64,000 nt of DNA from Rhodothermales bacterium (GCA_040221055.1 JAVJVN010000015.1:1-64000); one strand, 5' to 3'. Positions 24,113 through 33,545 are shown, counted from the first letter of the stretch. The notes: a model not told the origin generated them from the letters alone. Made by a program: numbers and translations.

Positions 24113-25360
24113 ATGAGTCCGAAGCTTCGCGTTTGTATCCAGTGGCCGCGGTTCGGACCCTATCACATGGGCCGGCTCCAGGCGGTTCATGAAAGGCTGG
24201 CCGCGGATGGAATGGAACTCGTGGCCCTCGAAACGGCCTCGAAGGATGCTCTCTATGCATGGAGCGAGATGGAGGCGACGACGGATTTCCAGCGGGTCCA
24301 GGTTTTTCCGGGTCAGGTATTCGAGTCCATTCCTCCCGCCGTCATGCACGCCGAAGTGGTAAGCGCACTGGACAGGATGGACCCGGATATCGTCTTCATC
24401 CATACCTACAGTTTCCCGGACAGCCGGGCATGTCTTGAATGGTGCAAGAAGAGAAACCGGTCGGCGGTCGTCATGACCGATTCTAAGGAAGACGATGCTC
24501 CGCGCAATGGCTTTCGGGAATGGTTGAAGTCAGGACTCATTCAGTCCTACGATGCGGCACTGCTGGGTGGAACGCCGCAGCGACGGTATTTCGAAAAACT
24601 GGGATTTCCGCCGGATGGCATTTTCCTGGGCTACGATGTTGTCGACAATGCCTACTTCAGGCAGGCCGCTGAAAAATCCAAGGCATCGGATTTGTCCGGA
24701 CTCCCGGGCCTTGGTCCGGGCGACGGACCAGACCACGCCCCGTTCTTCCTCGCATCGAACCGATTCATTCCGGCCAAGAATCTGGATAGGCTGTTGATGG
24801 CCTATTCCGCCTACAGGAGATTGTCGGATAATCCCTGGCGACTGATCATGCTCGGGGACGGAGAATTGCGTCCCCAACTGGAGGCCGCCGCGCCAGACGG
24901 TGTCGTTTTTGCCGGATTCAGGCAAATCGAAGACATCCCCGCCTACTATGGCGCCGCTGCATGTTTCATCCATCCGTGCCTGAAGGATACGTGGGCACTG
25001 GTGGTAAATGAGGCCATGGCGTGCGGACTACCCGTCCTTGTTTCCACCCGTGCGGGTTGTCATGTCGACCTGGTGGAACACGGTGAAAACGGATACCGAT
25101 TCGATCCTGAAGACGTGGGTACCATGACATCACTCATGATGCGGGTGGCCGAGCACACCGATTGGCGCAAACGTGCTGGCCGCCGGTCTCTCGAAATTAT
25201 CGCCGAATGGGACCTGGATCGCTTCGTGAGTGGAGTATATGATGCCATGGTTTATTGCAAAGAGACACCCAGGGTGCCGTACCATGCCCGGGGACGGGCC
25301 ATCGTCGCCCTCATGAAGCGCACCCGCTCGACGACGGCGTTCCACACGGCCGAAATATAG
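24113..25360 (+). CDS. Glycosyltransferase family 4
   Basis: A 415-aa GT-B glycosyltransferase. The N-terminal half (MSPKLRVCIQWPRFGPYHMGRLQAV) would bind the acceptor. The C-terminal half has the donor-binding signatures FFLASNRFIPAKNLDRLLMAYS, RLIMLGDGELRPQLE, VVFAGFRQIEDIPAYYGAAACFIHPCLKDTWALVVNEAMACGLPVLVSTRAGCHVDLVEHGENGYRFDPEDV, including the E-x7-E-like element at NEAMACGLPV. It is the last gene of the compact polysaccharide operon (18.6-25.4 kb). Donor and acceptor cannot be told from sequence. Confidence 0.87.
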   Translation: MSPKLRVCIQWPRFGPYHMGRLQAVHERLAADGMELVALETASKDALYAWSEMEATTDFQRVQVFPGQVFESIPPAVMHAEVVSALDRMDPDIVFIHTYSFPDSRACLEWCKKRNRSAVVMTDSKEDDAPRNGFREWLKSGLIQSYDAALLGGTPQRRYFEKLGFPPDGIFLGYDVVDNAYFRQAAEKSKASDLSGLPGLGPGDGPDHAPFFLASNRFIPAKNLDRLLMAYSAYRRLSDNPWRLIMLGDGELRPQLEAAAPDGVVFAGFRQIEDIPAYYGAAACFIHPCLKDTWALVVNEAMACGLPVLVSTRAGCHVDLVEHGENGYRFDPEDVGTMTSLMMRVAEHTDWRKRAGRRSLEIIAEWDLDRFVSGVYDAMVYCKETPRVPYHARGRAIVALMKRTRSTTAFHTAEI

Positions 25361-25431
25361 CTTCGCCGAGTGGCTGTAACTCTCCCGGCGGCTGAGGCGT
25401 AACTCGGTTGAACGTCCAAAAAAATGCCATC

Positions 25432-27210
25432 ATGTCCCGATCCCTGACCTTTCTTCTGGCCGCCTTCCTGTTCCTTCTGCCCGCCATCCAGCCCGTCGGC
25501 GCGCAGAACCAACCGCCGAACCGCGCCGACGCGGGAGAGCACGCCGGCGCTGGCGAATACGATGCACTTGTCAGCGCCATGCGCGTCGTGGTATCCATCC
25601 TGCACGATGCGACCACGCGGCACGCCGCCGAGCCGATTTCCGACCAATTGCGCAGCGTATCGCTGAAACTGAACGATGCGGCGCCGTCCACCGGCGGATT
25701 CCGGGGGCCCTCCCGCAACCCGGACGAGTTGGTGCGCATCCTGAAGGATGTCCGCTATCAATTGTTCGACATGGCCCACGAAACGAGCGATCGCGACCTC
25801 GCCATCAAATTGTATGACATGGTCGATGCGCTCGACGAGGCGGTCGCCCTGGCTGAGAACCGCGAGGTCAACTACGTGGAGCGCCCCAGCGGCGATTACT
25901 ACACGGAAGGAACGTGGCAGGATGGCCGGCGCACCGGCGGCTCCACCGGGGACCGCTACCGCGATCGGGACAAGGATCGGGACGATGACAAACACTGGCG
26001 GCGCGGCGACCATAATTGGAATCCGGATTGGGACTGGGACTGGAATTGGGATCGGGGATGGTCCCACGGCAGGATCTCCTCTTCGGGATTCATCGGGGAA
26101 AGCGCCAGCAACTGGCCATATGCCGACCGGAGCCTGTACCGGTTCACGCCGGCCGTCCGCTACAACCGCGTGGAAGGACTCGTCCTGGGCATTGCCCAGG
26201 ATCCCCTGTCATGGACGTCGCGGGACCGGGGTCGGATCTTCGGCCAGGTCAGTTACGCGTTCGGTCTGGATGACCTGCGCTACGAAGTGGGCGCCGAGAC
26301 CCGGATTGGCCGCCCCGACGACGTGGTGGACATCAAGTTCGGGGGCGCCTACCACCAGAACACCGGCACGGAAGACCTCTGGAAATCCAACTGGGTGGAG
26401 AACAGCCTGGCATCGGCCCTTTTCAAGACCGATTTCTTCGACTACCACGAGACGGAGGGCTGGACCCTGTACACCGTCATGCGTGTCACGCCGTACGTCC
26501 AGATGTCGGCCGGTTACCGGAGCGATGCCTGGCGCTCGCTGTCCCGCAACGTCAGTTGGTCCCTGTTCGGGGGCGACGGCTTCCGCGTGAACCCCGGCAT
26601 CGTCGAAGGCGACATGCGTTCGCTGGTGCTGTCGCTCGAGGGCGGCAAGGTCGTCTCGCTGAACCGGCATCCGCGCGGCGTGGCCTTCCGTGCCGAGGCG
26701 GAAATCGGGCAGGGACTCGGCGGTGACTTCGACTACTCGCGCTATGTGGGTGATGTGCGCGGCTATGCCCGCCTGTCCCGCGTGTCGGGCTTCAGCCTAC
26801 GCATGCGAGGCGGCTTCACCGAGGGCAGCGTCCCCGTCCAGAAAGCCTTCACGCTGGGCGGCGCCGGCACCATGCGCGCGTATCCCCAGAACATCTACCA
26901 GGGCACGCGGATGCTCCTGGCCAACGCCGAACTCGCCCTCCACGAGCCCGATGTACTCGATTGGCTGCTGGACGACATGATCCTGCTGGGTCTGTTCGAT
27001 GCGGGCTGGACCAACTCCGGCAGCATTGTCTCCGGCGGCGCGGGCAGCGGCGCTTCAGATGCGTTCGCCTGGAAGGATGTCGTCCCCTCGGCCGGCGTCG
27101 GACTGGCCCTCGACGACCGCAACCTCCGATTCGAGCTCGCCTGGCCCCTCCGCGACCTCGGCACCGGCCGCAGTCCCACCTTCTGGCTGCGCCTGAACCC
27201 GACGTTCTGA
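25432..27210 (+). CDS. BamA/TamA-like outer membrane beta-barrel protein with Asp/Trp-rich linker
   Basis: A 592-aa exported protein from ATG 25432 (MSRSLTFLLAAFLFLLPAIQPVGAQ, a clean signal peptide). Residues about 45-150 are helical. They are followed by a striking low-complexity segment rich in Asp, Arg and Trp (YRDRDKDRDDDKHW, then NPDWDWDWNWDRGW). The C-terminal two thirds resemble an Omp85/BamA-type barrel: FTLGGAGTMRAYPQNIYQGTRMLLANAELAL is close to the family's G-G-x-R-G motif region, and the protein ends VPSAGVGLALDDRNLRFELAWPL...FWLRLNPTF with a terminal Phe. No POTRA domains are evident. It follows the polysaccharide operon by about 70 bases; a link to export is possible but unproven. 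Confidence 0.75.
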   Translation: MSRSLTFLLAAFLFLLPAIQPVGAQNQPPNRADAGEHAGAGEYDALVSAMRVVVSILHDATTRHAAEPISDQLRSVSLKLNDAAPSTGGFRGPSRNPDELVRILKDVRYQLFDMAHETSDRDLAIKLYDMVDALDEAVALAENREVNYVERPSGDYYTEGTWQDGRRTGGSTGDRYRDRDKDRDDDKHWRRGDHNWNPDWDWDWNWDRGWSHGRISSSGFIGESASNWPYADRSLYRFTPAVRYNRVEGLVLGIAQDPLSWTSRDRGRIFGQVSYAFGLDDLRYEVGAETRIGRPDDVVDIKFGGAYHQNTGTEDLWKSNWVENSLASALFKTDFFDYHETEGWTLYTVMRVTPYVQMSAGYRSDAWRSLSRNVSWSLFGGDGFRVNPGIVEGDMRSLVLSLEGGKVVSLNRHPRGVAFRAEAEIGQGLGGDFDYSRYVGDVRGYARLSRVSGFSLRMRGGFTEGSVPVQKAFTLGGAGTMRAYPQNIYQGTRMLLANAELALHEPDVLDWLLDDMILLGLFDAGWTNSGSIVSGGAGSGASDAFAWKDVVPSAGVGLALDDRNLRFELAWPLRDLGTGRSPTFWLRLNPTF

Positions 27211-27255
27211 ATTGTTATCCTTGCATATTTAAAGCCTTGCTTTTAATTTGCACGG

Positions 27256-28443
27256 ATGATACCTCGCCGTGCCTATACTCTCGTCCGCGAAGGCTTGCGC
27301 CGTCAAGCCGCTGTGGCGCTGATTGGTCCGCGTCAGGTTGGGAAGACAACCCTCGCCCATGAGATTGGGGATGAAACTGGCGCACTCTACCTCGACCTGG
27401 AAGCCAGGGCGGACCGGGACAAGCTGGCCGATCCTGCACTGTTTCTCCGTGCGTATGCGGATCGCTTGGTCATTCTGGACGAGATTCACCGGGTCCCGGA
27501 ACTGTTCCAGGAACTGCGTGGCCTGATTGACGAGGGACGAAGGACCGGCAAACGGAACGGGCGTTTTCTCATTCTGGGTTCGGCCTCAATGGATCTGCTT
27601 CGGCAATCGGGAGAAAGCCTTGCCGGTCGGATTGAATATGTGCACCTCTCCTCACTGGATGCGCTTGAAGCCACGGACGACGCGGATTCATTGCGGCGTC
27701 TGTGGGTGCGTGGTGGCTTTCCGGACAGTTTTCTGTCTGAACGGGAATCGGACAGCTTTGCCTTCCGTCAGAACTTCATTCGAACGTATCTCGAGCGCGA
27801 CGTGCCCCAATTCGGTCGCCGTATTCCGGCAGAAACACTGGAGCGACTGTGGACCATGCTGGCACACAGCCAGGGTGCGCTGCTGAATGCGTCCAAACTG
27901 GCCGCTGGGCTTTCCGTTACGGCGCCCACCGTGACCGGATATGTTGACCTGCTGGTTGATTTACTGCTCGTACGGCGTCTTAGACCGTTTCACGGCAATA
28001 CGAAAAAACGCCTGGTAAAATCCCCCAAGGTATATGTCCGGGACAGCGGACTGGTACATGCCCTGCTCGGCATTCAAGATTACAATGACCTTGCCGGCCA
28101 CCCGGTTGTCGGCATGAGTTGGGAAGGCTTTGTGATAGAAAACCTGATCAGTATCGCGTCGCCGCAAACAAAAGCCAGTTTCTACCGCACATCTGCCGGC
28201 GCTGAAATCGACCTGCTTCTTGAGTTGCCCGGAAAAAACGGGCTCTGGGCGATTGAGATCAAACGCGGCCTCTCAGCGAACCTCAGTAAAGGATTCCATA
28301 GTGCCCGCGCCGACCTCAATCCGGACCGCTCCTTCGTGGTGACATCTGCCAATGACCGATTCCCCGTCGCCGAAGGCGTAGAGGCCATCGGTCTCAGGGA
28401 ACTGGCGAAACTCCTGATGGAGTTTGGCGCCGCTCAACCCTGA
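27256..28443 (+). CDS. AAA ATPase with DUF4143 domain
   Basis: A 395-aa protein of the AAA_14/DUF4143 type: P-loop IGPRQVGKTT (23-32), Walker B LVILDEIHR (71-79), sensor-like FLILGSASMDLL, then the DUF4143 region with RTYLERDVPQFGRR, KLAAGLSVTAPTVTGYVDLL (a winged-helix-like segment), KVYVRDSGLVHALLG, and the C-terminal nuclease-like core SFYRTSAGAEIDLLLEL...WAIEIKRG (D-x-ExK pattern). Such genes are abundant, mobile and of uncertain function, possibly defence-related. The upstream 45 bases are conspicuously AT-rich. The gene stands alone between the barrel gene and an FkbM methyltransferase. Confidence 0.9.
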   Translation: MIPRRAYTLVREGLRRQAAVALIGPRQVGKTTLAHEIGDETGALYLDLEARADRDKLADPALFLRAYADRLVILDEIHRVPELFQELRGLIDEGRRTGKRNGRFLILGSASMDLLRQSGESLAGRIEYVHLSSLDALEATDDADSLRRLWVRGGFPDSFLSERESDSFAFRQNFIRTYLERDVPQFGRRIPAETLERLWTMLAHSQGALLNASKLAAGLSVTAPTVTGYVDLLVDLLLVRRLRPFHGNTKKRLVKSPKVYVRDSGLVHALLGIQDYNDLAGHPVVGMSWEGFVIENLISIASPQTKASFYRTSAGAEIDLLLELPGKNGLWAIEIKRGLSANLSKGFHSARADLNPDRSFVVTSANDRFPVAEGVEAIGLRELAKLLMEFGAAQP

Positions 28444-28514
28444 TCGGCATGGATTGTAGATTGAATTGACAATCCATGCCATACGATGAGTGTTGCCATC
28501 CCTAAATTGGCGGC

Positions 28515-29291
28515 ATGAATTCCCTCTCCCTCCGCCTCAAACACGCGCTCAAGCACTTCGTGGGCCGCTTCGGCGTCGAACTGCGGCGTACGCGGTCCGG
28601 CTTCGGCCCGGCGACGGCGGCCCGGCCCCTGGCGGTCACGAATTTGTTCTATGAGGACCTCCGCGCCCGCGGTTTCATGCCTGCGTTCATCGTGGACGTG
28701 GGCGCCAACCGGGGCGACTGGACTGAAATGACGTTGGGCGTCTGGCCGGACGCCCGGTTCCTCCTCCTGGAGCCCCAACCGGAGTTCGCGCCCGGATTGG
28801 ACCGACTGTCGGCCGCGCATCCCAACGTGGAGTGGCTACCCCTGGCCGCTGGCCCCGAGGACAATGAACTCATGCTGACGTTGTGGCCGGACCTGAACGG
28901 ATCGTCCCTGACCCCCACCGAGCGCGAGCGCACCGCCGAAATGAAGAACCAACGGCAGGTTTCGGTCCGGCGTTTGGAGGATCTGGTCCAGAACGGTGGC
29001 ACCGTCCCGAATCTGGTCAAACTGGATATCCAGGGATTTGAACTGGAAGCCCTGAAAGGCGCCGAGTCCTTCTTCGGCGTCACCGAGCTCTTCGTGCTCG
29101 AGGTTTCGTTGTACCCGTTCTACGAGCGGACGCCCATTGTGAGCGAGGTCGTGGCGTTCATGCACGATCGAGGCTACGAACTCTATGACGTAGCCGATTA
29201 CATTCGCCGCGCATCGGATGGCGCGCTCGCCCAGATGGACATGGCGTTTGCGCGCCAGGGCGGCATGTTGCGCGCATCGAACACGTGGTAG
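28515..29291 (+). CDS. FkbM family methyltransferase
   Basis: A 258-aa SAM-dependent methyltransferase. The SAM-binding loop IVDVGANRGDWTEM lies at residues 59-72, the acidic motif after strand 2 at LLLEPQPE, and the FkbM-specific LVKLDIQGFELEALKGA near residue 175. FkbM enzymes methylate hydroxyls of polyketides or sugars; the substrate here is unknown, but glycan modification is plausible given neighbouring polysaccharide genes. Its TAG stop begins a 13-bp intergenic element that ends in a T-run and may also help termination. A second FkbM gene lies at 37.2 kb. Confidence 0.88.
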   Translation: MNSLSLRLKHALKHFVGRFGVELRRTRSGFGPATAARPLAVTNLFYEDLRARGFMPAFIVDVGANRGDWTEMTLGVWPDARFLLLEPQPEFAPGLDRLSAAHPNVEWLPLAAGPEDNELMLTLWPDLNGSSLTPTERERTAEMKNQRQVSVRRLEDLVQNGGTVPNLVKLDIQGFELEALKGAESFFGVTELFVLEVSLYPFYERTPIVSEVVAFMHDRGYELYDVADYIRRASDGALAQMDMAFARQGGMLRASNTW

Positions 29292-29301
29292 GCTGAGCCT
29301 T
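29289..29301. repeat. 13-bp intergenic element overlapping a stop codon
   Basis: TAGGCTGAGCCTT, followed by TTTT. The first three bases are the stop codon of the FkbM gene. The AGGC/GCCT arms could form a small hairpin before the T-run. It sits in the 15-bp gap between convergent genes. A more degenerate copy (GAGGTTGGGCCTA, 29937-29949) overlaps the stop codon of the POT transporter on the other strand. Confidence 0.65.
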
Positions 29302-29306
29302 TTTCC

Positions 29307-29747
29307 CTACTCCAGGTTTTCCAGATCAGCCCAGTCCTGGTGCCTGCCGAGGGCTCGCTTGTTTTGCTTGAGGCGATCAAGGTTGATGAATGGAACCGAA
29401 ACATCGTCCACGACCACCTCAACCTTTTCCTGATAACAGGAATCGAATTCAACTCCCTTCAGGCTCGTGAGGAGGTCAATCCGGTTTGGAGGGTATCCCA
29501 ATTGAACTACACGGTCGGGAGCCACGAAATCTGCTTCGGTCAGATCTGTTGACCCGAATCCGAACTCGCGCAGTGCATCCATCAGCCTGCGGGCATTTTC
29601 CGGGTTGAAGTCCACCCACAAATCGATGTCCTTTGTATACCTGGGGTGTCCATGAAACGCGACCGCGTAACCGCCCACGACCAGGAATCGGACCTCATGA
29701 GAGGTCAATAACGCGATAAACTCTTTGAAGTCGGGGCTGAGATTCAT
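29307..29747 (-). CDS. Nucleotidyltransferase (DUF6036/AbiEii-like), module partner
   Basis: A 146-aa protein from ATG 29747 (MNLSPDFKEFIALLTSHEVRFLVVGGYAVAFHGHPRYTKDIDLWVD). It has the minimal nucleotidyltransferase core: the GG motif at 25-26 and the D-x-D pair D40/D42, which bind NTP and metal. Small enzymes of this type occur as one half of toxin-antitoxin-like pairs. The frame is open to 29828, but a start at 29747 overlaps the upstream 62-aa partner by 53 bases, typical of such pairs. It converges on the FkbM gene. Confidence 0.75.
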   Translation of the reverse strand: MNLSPDFKEFIALLTSHEVRFLVVGGYAVAFHGHPRYTKDIDLWVDFNPENARRLMDALREFGFGSTDLTEADFVAPDRVVQLGYPPNRIDLLTSLKGVEFDSCYQEKVEVVVDDVSVPFINLDRLKQNKRALGRHQDWADLENLE

Positions 29748-29883
29748 CTTGCCAACCGTGGTATTCGCGTCGAATGGATTCGAGTGCTTCCAGGCGCCGC
29801 TCATATGATTGCGACTGCCAATAGGCAAAATCGCTGGGGGCCTCGTCTATCTTGAAGATCTTGACGGCTTTGCGATCAATCAT
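29695..29883 (-). CDS. Small partner protein of nucleotidyltransferase module
   Basis: A 62-aa protein, MIDRKAVKIFKIDEAPSDFAYW followed by SYERRLEALESIRREYHGWQ and ending RLQRVYRVIDLS. This pattern (an xxExP-D-x-x-YW segment, R-L-E-x-L-E-x-x-R, and a final LQRVYRVI strand) recurs in small proteins encoded immediately upstream of, and overlapping, minimal nucleotidyltransferases. I infer the first gene of a two-gene toxin-antitoxin-like or regulatory module; which partner is toxic is unknown. It overlaps the nucleotidyltransferase start by 53 bases. Confidence 0.7.
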   Translation of the reverse strand: MIDRKAVKIFKIDEAPSDFAYWQSQSYERRLEALESIRREYHGWQDESQPRLQRVYRVIDLS

Positions 29884-29946
29884 GATAAGGATGGCTTTGG
29901 CGGAAGTGTACTTCTGTTATACTCTTGAACCTGCTCGAGGTTGGGC

Positions 29947-31431
29947 CTATTCAATGCCTGCAGCCACCAGCTTCTTCATGGGCTTGGCCAGAATAAGCGC
30001 GACGGCGCCAGCGGCCGCTGAAATCAACGCCACCTGGTAGAAGAGCCCTTCGAAGCCGAGGGCTTCCACGTCGCCGGCCACGAGACCGGCGAACAAGTTG
30101 CCGAGCGCCGTGGCCACGAACCAGATGCCCATCATCTGGCTCACGCGCCCCGTCGGCGCAAGCTTCGTGATCGACGACAGGCCGACCGGAGACAACGACA
30201 GTTCGCCCACGGTGTGGAAGAAGTAGGTCACGATCAGGAAGATCATGGCCGCATTGGCACCTTCAGCCGCCGCCTGGGCCGCGCCCCAGGCCAGCACGAA
30301 GAAGCCGGCGCCCAGGCCAATCAGGCCGAACGCGAACTTGAACAGGAACGAGGGGTGCTTGTTGATGCGCGCCAGCGCCAGCCACAGCCAGCCAAAAATG
30401 GGCGCAAAAATGATGATGAACATCGAGTTCACCGACTGCAGCCAGCTGGCGGGCACTTCCCAGCCGAACGCACTGCGATCGGTGGCCCGCTCAGCGAACA
30501 GGTTCAAGCTGGATCCGGCCTGTTCAAAACCGCTCCAGAAGATGGCAGCCAGCACGAAGAGCCACAGGATGATCACCAGATGCTTCTTTTCCTGGGTGTT
30601 GTGGCCGCCGAACAGGAACAGATACGCGAAATACAGCCCCACGATGATCAGGATACTCGACCCCAAGCCGCCGGCAATCTGCTGGATGGTGAGCGGAATA
30701 ATGCCCCACGAGACCAGGAATCCGAACAGCACGGTGAGACCAAGTATGCCCGCGCAAATGGAATAGAAACGCTTCGAGCGCGTTGAGATTTCCTGAGCCG
30801 ACGAGGCGGACACAAACGTCCCGGCCTCCCCCAGGTACTTGTAGCCCAAGCGGTACTGTATGAGTCCGAGGACCATGCCGAAGCCGGCCGCCGAGAATCC
30901 CCAGTGCCAATTGACTTCCTGCCCGAAGTACCCGCAGACGAGCGGCCCGAGGAATCCGCCGAGGTTGATGCCCATGTAGAAGATTGAGAATCCCGCATCG
31001 CGCCGGGCGCCGCCCTCCGGATACAGATCCGCCACGATCGAACTCACGTTCGGCTTCAGGAGACCCGTCCCGATGACAATCAGGATCAATCCGGCAAAAA
31101 ACGTGAACTGGGACGGTATGGCCATGCTGAAGTGACCCGCCGCAATAATGCATCCCCCCACGAAAATGGACTTCCGCTGCCCCCAGATCTTGTCCGCCAC
31201 CCAGCCTCCGGGCAACGACAACAGGTACACGAAACTGGTGTACAGGCCGTAGATGGCGGCCGCCGTACCGTCCGAGAGCTCCATGCCGGGATTCATTCCG
31301 GTCGCCGCGGCTGTCATGAAAAGGATGAGCAGCGCACGCATCCCGTAGTAACTGAACCGCTCCCACATTTCCGTGAAGAACAGGGTGGCCAGACCACGGG
31401 GGTGACCGAAGAACGAAACGTCTGTGGACAT
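29947..31431 (-). CDS. Proton-dependent oligopeptide transporter (POT/PTR family)
   Basis: A 494-aa MFS protein with about 14 membrane helices. The POT signature is clear: TEMWERFSYYGMRALL (residues 20-35), containing the ExxERFxYYG proton-coupling motif, and GTGLLKPNVSSIVADLYPEG...GFSIFYMGINLGGFLGPLVCGYFG. These inner-membrane symporters import di- and tripeptides with protons. It follows the secreted propeller gene on the same strand by about 80 bases. Its stop codon (TAG on the minus strand) is part of a degenerate intergenic element. Confidence 0.92.
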   Translation of the reverse strand: MSTDVSFFGHPRGLATLFFTEMWERFSYYGMRALLILFMTAAATGMNPGMELSDGTAAAIYGLYTSFVYLLSLPGGWVADKIWGQRKSIFVGGCIIAAGHFSMAIPSQFTFFAGLILIVIGTGLLKPNVSSIVADLYPEGGARRDAGFSIFYMGINLGGFLGPLVCGYFGQEVNWHWGFSAAGFGMVLGLIQYRLGYKYLGEAGTFVSASSAQEISTRSKRFYSICAGILGLTVLFGFLVSWGIIPLTIQQIAGGLGSSILIIVGLYFAYLFLFGGHNTQEKKHLVIILWLFVLAAIFWSGFEQAGSSLNLFAERATDRSAFGWEVPASWLQSVNSMFIIIFAPIFGWLWLALARINKHPSFLFKFAFGLIGLGAGFFVLAWGAAQAAAEGANAAMIFLIVTYFFHTVGELSLSPVGLSSITKLAPTGRVSQMMGIWFVATALGNLFAGLVAGDVEALGFEGLFYQVALISAAAGAVALILAKPMKKLVAAGIE

Positions 31432-31511
31432 GAGCTATGCTGTCAGATAGATGGGTTTGTCGGGACGGGCTTTTCTGTCAGGTTTGCGTGAAGATAGAAA
31501 AACCCGCCGGG

Positions 31512-33545
31512 CTATTCCGCATCCATTTCGGCTTTCTTTGTGGAATGGGTGATGATCGGAATCCAGGCGGGCTCGCCGTCATAGCCCGGATTCATGGTCA
31601 GACGCTTTACTTCCGTACCGTCCGGATTCATGATGTAGATATCGTCACTTCCGTCCCGGCGAGATTGGAACGCGATTTTCTGCCCGTCAGGAGACCAGAC
31701 CGGATGGCCGTCGAACGCATGGTTGTCAGTAATTTTCCTTGCATCGGAGCCATCGGCGTTCATGACGTACAGCTCCGAAGCTTCTCCTTCACCGCGGGTC
31801 ATCACCATGCGGGTCCCGTCGGGCGACATGTTCGCGGACCGTTCTGATGGCGGCGGCTCGGGAACGCCCTGGATTCCCAGCCGCTGCGCCTCGCCGCCCC
31901 ACGCATTCACACGCACCAAATGCCGCCCCCCATGTTCGTATACGAGGGCGTTCCAGGCATCAACCCAACGTGGCGCGCGATCCTCGCCTTCGTGGGTCGT
32001 CAGACGGCGCTTGCCTCCACCCGTGGCTTCCATAACGTATACATCCAGATTTTCATCACCCCACTGGCTGACGAATGCCAGCCGTTGCCCGATGAGATCG
32101 CCTGTCTCCCGCGCCCTCTCCGATTCGGCCGAAAGCACAATGCGCCGGAGCCGGTTTTCCGGATACACCCCCGCTACCGGATCCACCAGTTCGGCGACAT
32201 ACAACGTGTCCGCGTCCGGGGTGACCGCGATCCCATTGGGAGCGCGGAACCGTGCATTGTGCGCCGCCCCGTCCCGATGCCCGGGCAATCCATCCCCAGC
32301 AACCACACGAAGGGTGCCGGTAACCGTATCGTATGCGTATACCTGCTCCGCCGAGAACTGGGTGGTATACAGAACCCCGTCCGCCATGGCCATCCACGCC
32401 ACGCCGCTCCCGGATACCGCAGGAATGTCGACCACCTCCCTGACCTCGCCCTCGGCTGAGACGGAGATGATATTCCCGTCCCAGGATGCGAGGTACAGCC
32501 GGCCCGTGTCATTGTCGAACGCCGATCCCAATCGGTTCCGCAGCCGTTCGTCACGTGCCAGGACTGACATCTCCCCTTCCGGAGTCGTCTTCAACAGGAC
32601 CGGTTCATTGAAGTCGGTCGTATAGGCGTTGCCGGTACGATCCACGGCCAGTCCGTCGCCAGGCGCATCGGACAAATGCCGGACTGTTCCATCCGGCGAT
32701 ATCCGTACCAGGCGACCTCCGGGCACATCGTGCGCCTTGGCGTATACGTGACCCTGACTCCACGCCAATCCGGCCGGTTTCAGGCCTTCAGCCAGCACCG
32801 TTTGCCGGCCGTCCGGGGAAACCCGAACAATTGCACCGCCATCGGTCCCCAGGATGACGCTCCCGGCATCGTCCAATGCAATTCCACGGGACCCGGTAAA
32901 ACCGGTAAGGATCGTCTCGACATGCGCCCGTTCCGAGAGCGGACCCGGCAGCAGGACGCGCCCCTCTGCTGTTGTCGGAAGCCGCTCGGCTTCCATGAGG
33001 ACCCATGAAAACCAGTTCATGCCCCCATTGTACGACCGCTCCGCGTTCAGGGACCACCCGTCTGCATTGACCAGGTCGATGGTCAACCGCTGGAGATGCG
33101 GTCCCGTGATATCGGTCATGGGCGTCTCGGGCATGACCACCTGCGTGCCACGGCGTTCATAATGCGCGAATTCCGGCCAGAATGCAGGCGTAGTTGACCC
33201 GTTGTAGCGCATGTGCCAGGCTGCACGCTCGGGATGGTACACCCGTTCAATCCACCCGAGCGACGGCGGGCCGAACAGGGGAGCATGGACCGGCCACCAC
33301 GCTTCGCGGATGCTGGGCCACGGACCCTGCCATGCGGGTTGGATATGAACGACCGCATCGAATGGCACCCACTTCCCACCCGGCCACGATTGCATGCCCT
33401 GCACGCGCCACACCCCCATCTGGAAGTCGAACGGATCCACGGAGGACTGCCGGGCCAACGCCGGGGTGGGCGACGCCAGCACCGTGAGTACCAACAGTAC
33501 ACAGGAAACGGAGGGAAGCCACAGGGATGCGAAACGGAGGGACAT
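31512..33545 (-). CDS. Secreted beta-propeller protein (NHL/SMP-30-like plus TolB-like PD40 repeats)
   Basis: A 677-aa exported protein from ATG 33545 (MSLRFASLWLPSVSCVLLVLTVLASPTPALA signal). Residues about 20-180 form a lipocalin- or DUF-like N-terminal module (DPFDFQMGVWRVQGMQSW, the pattern of DUF1579-type domains). NHL-type propeller blades follow (SRGIALDDAGSVILGTDGGAIVRVSPDGRQT, GDGLAVDRTGNAYTTDF, APNGIAVTPDADTLYVAE). The C-terminus holds PD40/TolB repeats (NMSPDGTRMVMTR, DGHPVWSPDGQKIAFQSRRDGSDDIYIMNPDGTEVKRLT). The function is unknown; sensing or lactonase-like binding at the envelope is a guess. It is divergent from the AraC regulator. Confidence 0.8.
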   Translation of the reverse strand: MSLRFASLWLPSVSCVLLVLTVLASPTPALARQSSVDPFDFQMGVWRVQGMQSWPGGKWVPFDAVVHIQPAWQGPWPSIREAWWPVHAPLFGPPSLGWIERVYHPERAAWHMRYNGSTTPAFWPEFAHYERRGTQVVMPETPMTDITGPHLQRLTIDLVNADGWSLNAERSYNGGMNWFSWVLMEAERLPTTAEGRVLLPGPLSERAHVETILTGFTGSRGIALDDAGSVILGTDGGAIVRVSPDGRQTVLAEGLKPAGLAWSQGHVYAKAHDVPGGRLVRISPDGTVRHLSDAPGDGLAVDRTGNAYTTDFNEPVLLKTTPEGEMSVLARDERLRNRLGSAFDNDTGRLYLASWDGNIISVSAEGEVREVVDIPAVSGSGVAWMAMADGVLYTTQFSAEQVYAYDTVTGTLRVVAGDGLPGHRDGAAHNARFRAPNGIAVTPDADTLYVAELVDPVAGVYPENRLRRIVLSAESERARETGDLIGQRLAFVSQWGDENLDVYVMEATGGGKRRLTTHEGEDRAPRWVDAWNALVYEHGGRHLVRVNAWGGEAQRLGIQGVPEPPPSERSANMSPDGTRMVMTRGEGEASELYVMNADGSDARKITDNHAFDGHPVWSPDGQKIAFQSRRDGSDDIYIMNPDGTEVKRLTMNPGYDGEPAWIPIITHSTKKAEMDAE

